Made by a program: the position numbers and the translations under genes. A stretch of 47,891 nucleotides of DNA from Cetobacterium sp. ZOR0034. Lineage in GTDB: Bacteria; Fusobacteriota; Fusobacteriia; Fusobacteriales; Fusobacteriaceae. Where the stretch lies: the NCBI RefSeq assembly GCF_000799075.1, contig NZ_JTLI01000022.1, positions 1 to 47,891 on the forward strand. The letters are read 5' to 3'. The stretch's first letter is position 1, and the number at the start of each line of letters is the position of its first letter. This document shows, in pieces, positions 7,623-16,590 of this stretch. The notes beneath the pieces are model-generated. The model saw only the letters and a program-made list of their open reading frames with translations, made no database searches and was not told the origin of the DNA.

Positions 7623-9929
7623 ATGAAGGTTTTGAAAAAAATAGTACTATTTTTTCTAATTAGCTTATCTATTTTTGCTTCTCATTCACCTAATAGAGTT
7701 AACTCTAAAGAAGCGAAGGTAAAAGAGATTGAAAGGCAGATTGAAGAATTAGAATTAAAGAGAAAGAATTTAGAAAATCTAAAGGCCACATTTTTGAAAA
7801 GTAATGATGAGAATAGGCCCAAAGTTGGATTGGTATTGAGTGGAGGAGGAGCGAAGGGTGCTGCCCATATAGGAGTGCTAAGAGTTCTTGAAAAGTATCA
7901 GATACCGGTTGACTATGTAGTAGGAACAAGTGCTGGAAGTATAATTGCAGCTATGTATTCAGTAGGATATACTCCAGATGAGATAGAAAAAACAGTTACT
8001 GATTTACAATTTTATGAACTATTTAGAAATGCATCTAATAGAGATTTAGAAGGGATTGTTCGAAAAACTCAATCGAATAAATATCCTCTTACAATTTCAT
8101 TGAATGAAGATTTCAATTTGTCTCTTCCAATGGGAGTTTTAAATGGAGAGTATATCTATTTAGAGTTGAAAAAAATATTTGCAAGAGCAGAGGGAACAAA
8201 AAATTTCGAAGAGTTTCCAATTCCATTTAGAGCGATGACAACAAATCTACAAACAGGAGAGTCTGTAGCTATAGATAGTGGAGATTTAGCTTTAGCAACA
8301 TTGAAAAGTATGGCTATACCAACATTTTTAGATCCTATAAGAGATGGGGGTAACTACTATGTTGATGGTGGAGTTGCAGATAACTTCCCAGTGATACAAG
8401 CTATAAATATGGGAGCAGATGTTGTTATAGGTGTTGATATAGCAGCGGATCCAATAGTTATAAGTGATAATTCAAATATAGTTCAAATACTTGATAAATT
8501 ATCAAGTTATATGGGAACTGAAAAAACTCAAACTCAAGCACATCTTCCAGATATCTTGATAACACCAGATGTTAAAAAACATAGTACTTTAAACTTTGAC
8601 AATCTATCGACTTTAGTCCAAGAGGGAGAGATAGCAGCTGAAAGCTTAGATTACGCACTTGTGAAATTAACTGATGAAGCAGAGTTTGATAAAGTGAAAA
8701 AAGAGAAAGAAAGTTTTGCTAAAAAAGAGTTTATAATAAAGGATATAAAAATATCAGGAAATAACCTTCTAACAGAAAAAGAGATTCAGAAATTAAAACC
8801 TGTTGACGGAGAGATGACAGTTCAAGATTTGAATCTATGGGTTGAGAAGATATATGCTAAAAGCTACGTGGATAGAGTCTTTTATAATGTAGAGGGTGAA
8901 ACTTTAAATTTAACAGTAAAAGAAAGAATGGATACAAAATTAAAAGCGGGAGTATTTTATATTTCCAATTATGGAGCTGGATTAGAAGCAGTGGCAGAAG
9001 TGCCTGTATTTAATAAATTCAATCTATCGCAGAAGAATTATACATTAAAAACAGAGTTTTCTAAATATCCAAAAATTTCATTAACAGATATGACACAGTA
9101 TGATTTCTTAAATCATAAGTTAATCGTTTCGGTAGATTTAGGTTATGGATTAAACCCTATATTCTTATATCGTGATGGAGATAACGTATCGACATATAGA
9201 AACGATACATTTACAACAAACTTGTCAGTAGGAACAACGATATTTAACAATATAATAGCTGGATATACTTTAGGATTTAAAAATATGGATACATACTATG
9301 ATTCTGGAGAAAAAATCCAGAATTTCTCAGAGTTTAAAAAAGATGGAAGTTATATATCAAATACATTCAGCTTCTACTTTGATACGATGAATCAAGCAGA
9401 GTATGCGACAACTGGTTCTAATGGATTGTTACAGTTATTCTCAGAATCAAATACAAAATCAGGTGAAACTTACGAAGGATATTCGGCTATGGCAACAAAG
9501 TATTTCAGCTTAAGTAAAAATTGGTCACTAAATACTGGAGTTCGTGGTGGACAGATGTATAACTCTGAAAATACACCGTTATCTGAACTATTTAGTATAG
9601 GTGGTTTAAGAAATAATCCTATGGGAAGAAGTTATTCATTTGTAGGATTGCCTATAGGAGCAGTTTATACAGATAACTTCTTTATGGGATCAGCTGGACT
9701 GCAATACACAATAGTCCCTAATCTATATTTAAACTTTAACTATAATGTAGGAACATATAATTATAGTTCAGGATTTGAAACTAAAAATGATATCTGGGAT
9801 AGAAGCGAACAAGGGTATGGAGTTGGAATTGGTTGGGACACATTCCTTGGACCAATGGATTTCTCGGTATCAAATGATGTTTTAAATGGTGGAACACTAT
9901 TCCAAGTTCATATAGGATATGTGTTTTAA
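7623..9929 (+). CDS. fplA: FplA-like patatin phospholipase autotransporter (type Vd)
   Basis: A 768-residue outer-membrane protein. Order: signal peptide (1-19), a short coiled-coil-like region (28-57), a patatin lipase domain (about 66-300), one POTRA-like domain (about 370-435) and a 16-strand-type Bam/Omp85 barrel ending in a terminal aromatic (HIGYVF). Patatin motifs are intact: oxyanion hole GGGAKG at 74-79, nucleophile S103 in GTSAG, and catalytic D248 in DGG. Length and layout match Fusobacterium nucleatum FplA (about 760 residues), a class A1 phospholipase (PLA1) exposed on the surface. It likely hydrolyses host or membrane phospholipids. The strong terminator downstream is shared with the convergent galactosidase gene. 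Confidence 0.92.
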   Translation: MKVLKKIVLFFLISLSIFASHSPNRVNSKEAKVKEIERQIEELELKRKNLENLKATFLKSNDENRPKVGLVLSGGGAKGAAHIGVLRVLEKYQIPVDYVVGTSAGSIIAAMYSVGYTPDEIEKTVTDLQFYELFRNASNRDLEGIVRKTQSNKYPLTISLNEDFNLSLPMGVLNGEYIYLELKKIFARAEGTKNFEEFPIPFRAMTTNLQTGESVAIDSGDLALATLKSMAIPTFLDPIRDGGNYYVDGGVADNFPVIQAINMGADVVIGVDIAADPIVISDNSNIVQILDKLSSYMGTEKTQTQAHLPDILITPDVKKHSTLNFDNLSTLVQEGEIAAESLDYALVKLTDEAEFDKVKKEKESFAKKEFIIKDIKISGNNLLTEKEIQKLKPVDGEMTVQDLNLWVEKIYAKSYVDRVFYNVEGETLNLTVKERMDTKLKAGVFYISNYGAGLEAVAEVPVFNKFNLSQKNYTLKTEFSKYPKISLTDMTQYDFLNHKLIVSVDLGYGLNPIFLYRDGDNVSTYRNDTFTTNLSVGTTIFNNIIAGYTLGFKNMDTYYDSGEKIQNFSEFKKDGSYISNTFSFYFDTMNQAEYATTGSNGLLQLFSESNTKSGETYEGYSAMATKYFSLSKNWSLNTGVRGGQMYNSENTPLSELFSIGGLRNNPMGRSYSFVGLPIGAVYTDNFFMGSAGLQYTIVPNLYLNFNYNVGTYNYSSGFETKNDIWDRSEQGYGVGIGWDTFLGPMDFSVSNDVLNGGTLFQVHIGYVF

Positions 9930-9936
9930 AAAATGA

Positions 9937-9965
9937 AAAAGTCAGAGTTAAATGCTCTGACTTTT
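9937..9965. terminator. Bidirectional terminator between fplA-like gene and alpha-galactosidase
   Basis: AAAAGTCAGAG / CTCTGACTTTT, 11-bp stem (9937-9947, 9955-9965). A and T rich ends let it work on both strands for the convergent genes. Confidence 0.9.
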
Positions 9966-9979
9966 CTATTTAGATAAGA

Positions 9980-12223
9980 CTATATTTTTGAAATTTTTAT
10001 CAGTTTACTTCTAAAATCTCCAAGATTTTCTAAACTTTTAGGGTTATGTGCATCTAATCCAACTTTTCTAAATTTAATTCCAGAACTCATAAGTTCATCA
10101 CCGTAGAAAACTTTTCCTAAGATATCTTCGTTTTCTATAGAGTATTTAAAATCAGGATTTAATCCAGCAGCAAAAGCAGAATCAAAACCAGGATTTGGAA
10201 TAGAGAGAACTCTATAAACTCCTAAGATAGCTTCAGATTGATCTTTACTCACCATAGCCCAAGATATATTTTGAAACTCATCTTCAAAAGGAGATTCTAT
10301 TCTATAAAATGTCCCAAATTGTAGAAGTTCTCTATTTTCTTTAAAGAAAATAATCTGTTTTTTAACCTCTTCCATCTCTGTTGGAGTTATTTCATTCAGA
10401 TCTAATTCATAACCGAAAGCACCAAAGAAAGCGACATGTGCTCTTGTATTGATAGAAGTTATTCTACCAGTTTGATGGTTAGGAACAGCCGAAACATGTG
10501 CTCCCATAGCTGAGATAGGGTAAGCTACAGAGGTACCATATTGAATTTTAAGTCTTTCAACAGCATCGGTGTTATCACTTGTCCAAATTTGTGGCATATA
10601 GTAAAGCATTCCAGGATCAAATCTATTTCCACCACCAGCACAAGATTCAAAAAGTATTTCAGGGAAAGTTGTAGTGATTTTTTCCATAAGTTTATAAACA
10701 CCTAAAATATATCTATGGGCTGTTTCTCCTTGTCTTTTGCTTTCTAAAACACCAGACCAAACATCAGTCATATTTCTATTCATATCCCATTTAATGTATG
10801 AGATTTTAGAATTCTTCAGAATGTTAGATATTTTTTCAAATAGGTATTCTACAACCTCATCTCTACCTAAATCTAAGGTAAGTTGATTTCTACTTAAAGT
10901 AGGCTTTCTATTTTGAATAGAAAGAGCCCATTCAGGATGAGTTCTATATAAATCACTATCTGGATTTACCATTTCAGGTTCAAACCAAAGTCCAAATTTT
11001 AAACCAAGCTCTTCAACTTTTTTAGAAAGACCCTCTACTCCACTTTCTAATTTATCAAGATTGCTCCACCAATCACCAAGCCCAGCGGTATCTCCATTTC
11101 TAGAACCAAACCATCCATCATCTAAAACAAATAATTCAACCCCTAACTCTTTTGCTTTTTTAGCTATTTGTAAGATTTTTTCTTCATTGAAATCGAAGTA
11201 TGTTGCTTCCCAGTTGTTGATAAGAATTGGTCTAGCTTTATGTTGCCATTCACCTCTAATAAGGTGGTTTTGATAGAACTTATGATAGTTTTGACTCATC
11301 TTATTTAATCCAGAATCAGAGTAACACATAACGACTTCTGGAGCGGTGAAGCTTTCCTCTTTCTCTAAAACCCAAGAGAAGTTAAAAGGATTTATTCCCA
11401 TATTTAATCTAATATGATTATAATGATCTTTTTCTACTCCAGCAACAAAGTTACCACTATAAACAAGGTTAACTCCAATATATTCACCTTTGAATTCATC
11501 GGCTCCATTTTCTTTTAAAGCTATAAAAGGGTTGTTGTTAGAGCTACTTGCGCCTCTTTTACTATCAATAGTAATTTTATTTTGATTTATGGTGTTAGTG
11601 ACAATATTTCTTTCTCTAGCCCAAGCTCCAGAAAGATGTAGAAGTTCATATTTTTTCTGATCTATATCCATACTGAAACTTAAAAATCTTTCTAAAGTTA
11701 AATCATCATCGCCATTATTTGTGATACTAGAACTTCTAGTTATAATAGGAAAATCCCTATATATAGAATAAGTTAAAACAATCTCAGAGCTTAAAAGTTC
11801 ATCTCGAAGAGTGATTTTTAAAGTTTTAACTGCATTTTTTTCTGAAATATATGTATGAGGAAGCCCATTTAAAGAGGGTTTTTCATCTAGAATCTCATAT
11901 TTAGAAAATTTGAAATTAGTGACTCTACTTCCATTTTTTTGTAGAACAACATAAGCTGGTTCTTTATAATCTCCTGTTCCAAAAGATGGAAACTCTTGTT
12001 TTAAGCTATCTAATGCAAATCCAGATACACCATCAATCTGTTCTGGAGTATAAGGAACTTGGTGTTCAAAAATTTGAAGCATATTTGAAAAATTATCTTT
12101 ATGATGTAATCTTTTTCCAAAATAAAGATGACCAAGATCTCCATTGTCTAAAACTTTTAAAATATAACTGATAGAATCATTTTGTAAATGAAACTCAGAA
12201 TTAGAATTAACATATATATTCAT
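9980..12223 (-). CDS. Alpha-galactosidase, GH36
   Basis: A 747-residue cytoplasmic enzyme (no signal peptide) of normal GH36 length: N-terminal beta-supersandwich, central TIM barrel, C-terminal sandwich. The nucleophile is D480 in KWDMNR, the acid/base D550 in SDNTD (with D553), and the cysteine-glycine loop SCAGGGNRFDPGM lies just before. The FVLDDGWFG motif of the barrel is also present. It removes alpha-1,6-galactose from raffinose, melibiose or stachyose. It is the distal gene of an ABC uptake operon transcribed leftwards and faces a GH32 sucrase cluster, so raffinose to galactose plus sucrose is the likely route. Confidence 0.95.
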   Translation of the reverse strand: MNIYVNSNSEFHLQNDSISYILKVLDNGDLGHLYFGKRLHHKDNFSNMLQIFEHQVPYTPEQIDGVSGFALDSLKQEFPSFGTGDYKEPAYVVLQKNGSRVTNFKFSKYEILDEKPSLNGLPHTYISEKNAVKTLKITLRDELLSSEIVLTYSIYRDFPIITRSSSITNNGDDDLTLERFLSFSMDIDQKKYELLHLSGAWARERNIVTNTINQNKITIDSKRGASSSNNNPFIALKENGADEFKGEYIGVNLVYSGNFVAGVEKDHYNHIRLNMGINPFNFSWVLEKEESFTAPEVVMCYSDSGLNKMSQNYHKFYQNHLIRGEWQHKARPILINNWEATYFDFNEEKILQIAKKAKELGVELFVLDDGWFGSRNGDTAGLGDWWSNLDKLESGVEGLSKKVEELGLKFGLWFEPEMVNPDSDLYRTHPEWALSIQNRKPTLSRNQLTLDLGRDEVVEYLFEKISNILKNSKISYIKWDMNRNMTDVWSGVLESKRQGETAHRYILGVYKLMEKITTTFPEILFESCAGGGNRFDPGMLYYMPQIWTSDNTDAVERLKIQYGTSVAYPISAMGAHVSAVPNHQTGRITSINTRAHVAFFGAFGYELDLNEITPTEMEEVKKQIIFFKENRELLQFGTFYRIESPFEDEFQNISWAMVSKDQSEAILGVYRVLSIPNPGFDSAFAAGLNPDFKYSIENEDILGKVFYGDELMSSGIKFRKVGLDAHNPKSLENLGDFRSKLIKISKI

Positions 12224-12234
12224 TGTAGTTGCTC

Positions 12235-13467
12235 CTATTTATTTTTTAGTTTATCAAAATCCTCTTTCATTTTTTTAGAGGCTTCTTCGACAGTAAGTTG
12301 ACCAGAGATTATACCAGCTCCAATAGAGCAAAGAGTTTCCCAAGCTCCACTAGGTAGATACTCTCTATCAAAGAATCCAACATATTGATATTTATCTCCT
12401 AAATCATAGCTACTTTCAAACTCTCCAAGGTCACTTTTAGCATTTGTAAGACCAGTTGGCAAAACGTTAGCTGTTGCCATTTTAGAGATATTTTCAGGCT
12501 TAGCAAGATAGTCTAAAAAATCTAGAGCTTCTTTTTTATTTGGAGAATCTTTCCAAACACCAAGAGCCATTCTTTCACCTGTTATAAAGTATGATTTTTG
12601 ATCTCTCTCTTTTGTTGGTAATGCAATAAAATCCATTCTTGCATCTGGATTATAAGTTAAACCTTCTCTAATCATTGATGTCCCAAAGAAAAGAAAAGCC
12701 GCTTTTCCAGTTCCAAGGGCTCTAGCTGCATCATTTCCAGTCAGTGCATCTTTATTAATATATCCATTGTCTTTTAAAGTTTTTATAAATTCACCTGTGA
12801 TATTCCAAGCTTTTTCATCAAATACTCCATTTTTTAGATTTTCTCCTTGAGGATTTTCGTTTGTTAAAATAATCAATCCAGGTGCAATCCAATCATATAT
12901 ATTTCCGATAGAAGCGGAATCTTTACCACCTAAATAGATGGGAGTGACACCAGTATTTTTTATTTTTTCTAAAGCGAGAAGAAAATCATCAGTTGTTTTA
13001 ATAGCTTTAGGGTCAACTCCAGCTTTTTCTAGAACATCAAGATTATATGGTAACCCAACAATATCTATATCTAAAGGTAGAACATAAAACTTTTCGTTCA
13101 TATCAGTGATAACAGGTTTTATAGCAGGACTTACATATTGTGCCCACTCTCTATCATTAAGAGGTTCTAAATATTCTTTGTATCTGTTAATAGACCAACC
13201 ATGAGTTCCAAAAATATCAGGCAAAGAATTTGTAGCCATTTTAGTTTTCATAGTTTCTTCATAGTCAGAGCTTCCAGGAATAAAATCGATTTTAATCTCT
13301 GGATTAGCTTTCGTATACTCATCAATAATCTCTTGAAGAGCTACAGAAGAGGGCTCTTGAGCATGAGAATTACTTGTGATAACTAAAGTTTTTTGAGGTG
13401 TATCATCAGATTTATTACAACTTAAAAACAAACCTGAAAGAGCTAAAGATAAAATAATTTTTTTCAT
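12235..13467 (-). CDS. Carbohydrate ABC transporter substrate-binding lipoprotein
   Basis: A 410-residue family 1 (MalE/MsmE-type) binding protein. The N-terminus has a lipoprotein signal peptide with lipobox LFLSC (Cys17), so it is anchored to the membrane surface. Conserved segments include DIFGTHG and GWSINRYKEYLEPL near residues 83-101 and FLDYLAKPENISKMA near 320-334. It should bind raffinose-type alpha-galactosides and hand them to the two permeases encoded just upstream in the operon. The specificity is inferred from the neighbouring alpha-galactosidase. Confidence 0.9.
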   Translation of the reverse strand: MKKIILSLALSGLFLSCNKSDDTPQKTLVITSNSHAQEPSSVALQEIIDEYTKANPEIKIDFIPGSSDYEETMKTKMATNSLPDIFGTHGWSINRYKEYLEPLNDREWAQYVSPAIKPVITDMNEKFYVLPLDIDIVGLPYNLDVLEKAGVDPKAIKTTDDFLLALEKIKNTGVTPIYLGGKDSASIGNIYDWIAPGLIILTNENPQGENLKNGVFDEKAWNITGEFIKTLKDNGYINKDALTGNDAARALGTGKAAFLFFGTSMIREGLTYNPDARMDFIALPTKERDQKSYFITGERMALGVWKDSPNKKEALDFLDYLAKPENISKMATANVLPTGLTNAKSDLGEFESSYDLGDKYQYVGFFDREYLPSGAWETLCSIGAGIISGQLTVEEASKKMKEDFDKLKNK

Positions 13468-13484
13468 AGATAATGTCTCCTTTT

Positions 13485-14303
13485 TTATTTGATTGAACCA
13501 CTTGTCATTCCAGCAATAAAGTATCTTTGTAAGAAAATATATAAAGTAACTATTGGTAAAACTGCTATTATCGCTCCAGCTGCAGCCGCTCCTAAGTTAG
13601 AAGATGAGTGACTGAAAAATGAAGAGATAGCTAAAGTTACTACCTTCATTTTAGGTGATTGAAGCAGATAAACTGAGAATTGATAGTCATTCCAAATTCC
13701 AACTCCAGTTAAAATAACTACTGTTGCAGTTATAGGTTTTAAAAGGGGAAAGATTATTGTATAAAAAGTTTTAAATTGACTACATCCATCAATCATTGCA
13801 GCTTCCTCTAGCTCTCTAGGTATTGTGTGTATAAAATTACTGTATAGGAAAATACTTAGAGGCAGATTGAATGTTGTTAGTGTTAAAATAATTCCCCAGT
13901 AAGTGTTTACACCATGAATTTTTGTCATGATTGTCAATAGTGGCACTAAAATACTTAGAGGTGGTACCATCATAACTGCTAAGATTAGATTTAAAACAAT
14001 TTTATTAGTCATAGTTTTATGACGAGCTAACGGATAAGCAGCCATAGCTCCAAGCAAAGTTATCAAGGCGATTGAAAGCGCTGTTATAAAGAAACTGTTT
14101 CTCATAGCTAATAAAAGCTCTGCTTTTTCAAAAGCGAAAGAGAAGTTTTCAAAGAAAAACTCTTTTGGTAAAAACCATCTCGAGCTTAAATCACTCTTCT
14201 TTTTTAATGAAACAGTTAAAGATATATAGATGGGGATTAGATGTATGAATCCCAATATGAAAACTAAAAGACTAAAACCTATTTTTTTAAGATTTTTTTT
14301 CAC
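13485..14303 (-). CDS. Carbohydrate ABC transporter permease (MalG/MsmG type)
   Basis: A 272-residue inner-membrane permease with six helices. The ATPase-docking EAA motif is visible as EEAAMIDGCSQFKTFYTIIF near residues 165-184. The gene starts with GTG, which overlaps the TAG stop of the preceding permease gene by one base (TAGTG), so translation is coupled. It forms a heterodimer with the MalF-type partner. No ATP-binding protein is encoded in the cluster, so a shared MsmK-type ATPase encoded elsewhere is needed. Confidence 0.92.
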   Translation of the reverse strand: MKKNLKKIGFSLLVFILGFIHLIPIYISLTVSLKKKSDLSSRWFLPKEFFFENFSFAFEKAELLLAMRNSFFITALSIALITLLGAMAAYPLARHKTMTNKIVLNLILAVMMVPPLSILVPLLTIMTKIHGVNTYWGIILTLTTFNLPLSIFLYSNFIHTIPRELEEAAMIDGCSQFKTFYTIIFPLLKPITATVVILTGVGIWNDYQFSVYLLQSPKMKVVTLAISSFFSHSSSNLGAAAAGAIIAVLPIVTLYIFLQRYFIAGMTSGSIK

Positions 14304-15175
14304 TACAGCTCACCCTCTTTTACAGTAAATCTCTTTTGAATAATAATAGTTACAGAAACTATGAAAATAAACAGAACAAGTCCCATTGATGAGGCATATC
14401 CAGCCATTTGTGATCTAAAATATGAAACATTTATAAGTGTTGATAAAGAGTTCGAAGCATATCCTGGCCCTCCATTTGTTAAAGCCTTTATTGTGTCAAA
14501 TAGTTTCAATCCGCCGATAAGGTTTAGAGTAAAACTAGTTATGATAGCTGGCTTTAAAAGAGGCAGAGTAATATATCTAAATTGTTGAATGCTACTTGCT
14601 CCATCAATATTTGCAGCTTCATAGTAAGATTTTGAAATAGATTGAAGCCCAGCTAAGTATATAATCATTGAAACACCACAATATTGAAGAGTGTTCACAG
14701 CAACAATAATCCAAACACCATAAGATGGATTTCCAAGCCAATCTTTAGGATCTAGATTAAAGAAAAGAAGAATATCATTTAATGCTCCATCGCTATATTG
14801 GAATATAAAGTACCACATGTAACCCATTATAAGACCAGAAATTAAAACCGGTAGGTATATTATAGCTCTAAGTAGATTTCTTCCTTTAAAATCTCTATTC
14901 AATAGAAGAGCATAACTAAGACCTAAAAATTGTTGAAAAAGTGTACTTCCTAATCCGTAGATAAGAGTATTTTTAAAGGCTATATAGAAATTAGCATCTA
15001 AAAATAGTCTTTTATAGTTATTGAAACCAATATAGTTAAAATTTTGAGAAAATCCATTCCAATCAGTAAAGGAAATTCTTATTCCATGTAGAAATGGGTA
15101 GAAAACAATACCTATAAAAAGAGCCATAGCTGGCCAATACATATAGTTAATCGTATTTAATTTTTTTAAACTCAT
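14303..15175 (-). CDS. Carbohydrate ABC transporter permease (MalF/MsmF type)
   Basis: A 290-residue permease with six predicted helices. The EAA loop reads YYEAANIDGASSIQQFRYIT. I chose the ATG at 15175 because AAAGGAG lies 6-12 nt upstream of it; an in-frame ATG 54 nt further up (15229) has no ribosome site and overlaps the operator. First gene of the operon. A promoter on the minus strand (TTGAAT 15304-15299, TATAAA 15281-15276) and the operator TGAAAGCGTTTTCA (15215-15228) precede it, so the divergent LacI protein and/or CcpA probably control it. Confidence 0.92.
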   Translation of the reverse strand: MSLKKLNTINYMYWPAMALFIGIVFYPFLHGIRISFTDWNGFSQNFNYIGFNNYKRLFLDANFYIAFKNTLIYGLGSTLFQQFLGLSYALLLNRDFKGRNLLRAIIYLPVLISGLIMGYMWYFIFQYSDGALNDILLFFNLDPKDWLGNPSYGVWIIVAVNTLQYCGVSMIIYLAGLQSISKSYYEAANIDGASSIQQFRYITLPLLKPAIITSFTLNLIGGLKLFDTIKALTNGGPGYASNSLSTLINVSYFRSQMAGYASSMGLVLFIFIVSVTIIIQKRFTVKEGEL

Positions 15176-15214
15176 AAATATTCTCCTTTGAATTTTATTT
15201 GTTTTCTTACTTTG

Positions 15215-15228
15215 TGAAAGCGTTTTCA
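15215..15228. promoter_or_regulatory. LacI/CcpA-type operator of the alpha-galactoside ABC operon
   Basis: TGAAAGCGTTTTCA matches the TGWAANCGNTWWCA operator consensus of the LacI family, including cre sites. It lies 50 nt downstream of the -10 element of the leftward promoter, a road-block position. A near-identical site is at 16521-16534 before the GH32 gene, consistent with a shared local regulator. Confidence 0.75.
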
Positions 15229-15275
15229 TGAAAATGTAAAAAAATATAATTGTTCACTTAAAGTTTATAAAGTCA

Positions 15276-15304
15276 TTTATATCACATAAAGTTTAAAAAT
15301 TCAA
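15276..15304 (-). promoter_or_regulatory. Promoter of the alpha-galactoside ABC operon
   Basis: On the minus strand TTGAAT (15304-15299) and TATAAA (15281-15276) are separated by 17 bp. Transcription leads to the MalF-type permease gene at 15175 through the operator at 15215-15228. Confidence 0.55.
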
Positions 15305-15395
15305 CAATCATTTTATTTTTTTAAATAAAAATTATAATTAGGTATTGATTTTACAAGAGGTTATAGACAAAAATAAATTTGAAAAATAAAAATTG

Positions 15396-15424
15396 TTGAA
15401 AAAATAAAATTTTAGTAATATAAT
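15396..15424 (+). promoter_or_regulatory. Promoter of the LacI-family regulator gene
   Basis: TTGAAA at 15396-15401 and TATAAT at 15419-15424, 17-bp spacer. A degenerate operator-like sequence GGTATACGATTTCA at 15444-15457 lies between it and the start codon and could serve for autoregulation. Confidence 0.65.
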
Positions 15425-15476
15425 AAAAACAAATTTTGAAATAGGTATACGATTTCATGAAAAAGGGAGTTGTTTC

Positions 15477-16472
15477 ATGGTAAAGATGAAAGATGTTGCT
15501 TTTAGAGCACAAGTGTCACAGGCGACAGTCTCTAGAGTAATAAATGGAACTAGTTATGTAGAGCCTCAAACAAGACAGAAAGTTTTAGAGGTTATAGCAG
15601 AGTTAGGGTATAAAGGAAATAGTGCTGCAAAATCTCTTTCAAGTAGAAAGAGCTCAATAATAATGGTAATTTTACCAGATATAGTAAATCCATATTTTTC
15701 AGAGATGCTGAGTGTAATAGAAGATGAAGCTTATCAAAGTGGATTTGAGGTTATGTTTATGAATAGTCAAGGTAATACACATAAAGAAAAAAAATTAGTA
15801 GAAAATTCGTTAAAATATAACCCAGCAGGGGTTTTAATCTCACCTTTAGACGGAGATATTGCTTATTTGAAAAAATTCTCTGAAGCAGGAATTCCTGTAG
15901 TTACAATTTCAACCCTAACAGAAAGTTTTTCTGGAGTTGCTATAGATCATAGAGTTGGAGGAGAGCTATTAGCTAAACATTTTGGAAGTTTAGGTCATAT
16001 AGATATAGGTTATATAGGAAATAAAGATGAGAAATTTGAAGGATTTAAAGATGGATTACAAAGTTTAAACATCCCTTTGAAAAATAAAAACTGTATAGAG
16101 TTTTATAATTACTCGTCTGGGAATTTAAAAGAGTTAGTTTTTGAAACTATGGAGAAACATTTAAAAGAAAATGGAGAATTTAAATTTAGTGCAATATTCA
16201 CAGGAAATGATATAGTGGCTATGGAGGTTATTAACTTCTTTAGAGAGAAAGGTATAAAAGTACCTGAGGATATTGCAGTAGCTGGATTTGATAATATAAG
16301 TTTTACAAACTATTTATCGATAACAACGGTAGCACAGCCAGTTAGAGAGATTGGATTTTTAGCTTTTGAAAAATTGATAAATGAGATGAAATCAGGAGTT
16401 AGAGATTGTAAACATACAAAGATATTACCAAGATTGATTCCTAGAGATACAACTGTAAAAAAGATAGTTTAG
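15477..16472 (+). CDS. LacI-family regulator of the raffinose/sucrose cluster
   Basis: A 331-residue repressor of usual LacI length. Residues 4-50 are the helix-turn-helix and hinge helix (VAFRAQVSQATVSRVINGTS), followed by a periplasmic-binding-protein-like sugar sensor domain (about 60-331; AVAGFDNISFTNYLSITTVA near 285-304). It is divergent from the ABC/alpha-galactosidase operon and upstream of the GH32 gene; matching operators lie before both. It probably represses the cluster until an alpha-galactoside or sucrose inducer is bound. Confidence 0.93.
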   Translation: MVKMKDVAFRAQVSQATVSRVINGTSYVEPQTRQKVLEVIAELGYKGNSAAKSLSSRKSSIIMVILPDIVNPYFSEMLSVIEDEAYQSGFEVMFMNSQGNTHKEKKLVENSLKYNPAGVLISPLDGDIAYLKKFSEAGIPVVTISTLTESFSGVAIDHRVGGELLAKHFGSLGHIDIGYIGNKDEKFEGFKDGLQSLNIPLKNKNCIEFYNYSSGNLKELVFETMEKHLKENGEFKFSAIFTGNDIVAMEVINFFREKGIKVPEDIAVAGFDNISFTNYLSITTVAQPVREIGFLAFEKLINEMKSGVRDCKHTKILPRLIPRDTTVKKIV

Positions 16473-16480
16473 TAAAAATT

Positions 16481-16504
16481 AAAGATAAGAGAATTCTTAT
16501 CTTT
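16481..16504 (+). terminator. Weak terminator-like hairpin after lacI-type gene
   Basis: AAAGATAAGA / TCTTATCTTT, 10-bp stem with a 4-nt loop, followed by ATATTTT rather than a clean T run. Confidence 0.5.
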
Positions 16505-16520
16505 ATATTTTAAAATCAAA

Positions 16521-16534
16521 TGTAAACGTTTTCA
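16521..16534. promoter_or_regulatory. LacI/CcpA-type operator before the GH32 gene
   Basis: TGTAAACGTTTTCA matches the TGWAARCGYTWWCW cre-type consensus at every position. It is 57 nt upstream of the GH32 start codon and resembles the operator at 15215-15228. Confidence 0.75.
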
Positions 16535-16590
16535 TATTTTCTTAATAAATTTCATAAATATTAAAATAAAAAATAATAAGGAGAAAATTG

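Noticed and set aside
15176-15229. A longer N-terminus for the MalF-type permease
   Set aside because: The upstream ATG has no ribosome site, overlaps the operator, and an ATG with AAAGGAG lies at 15175.
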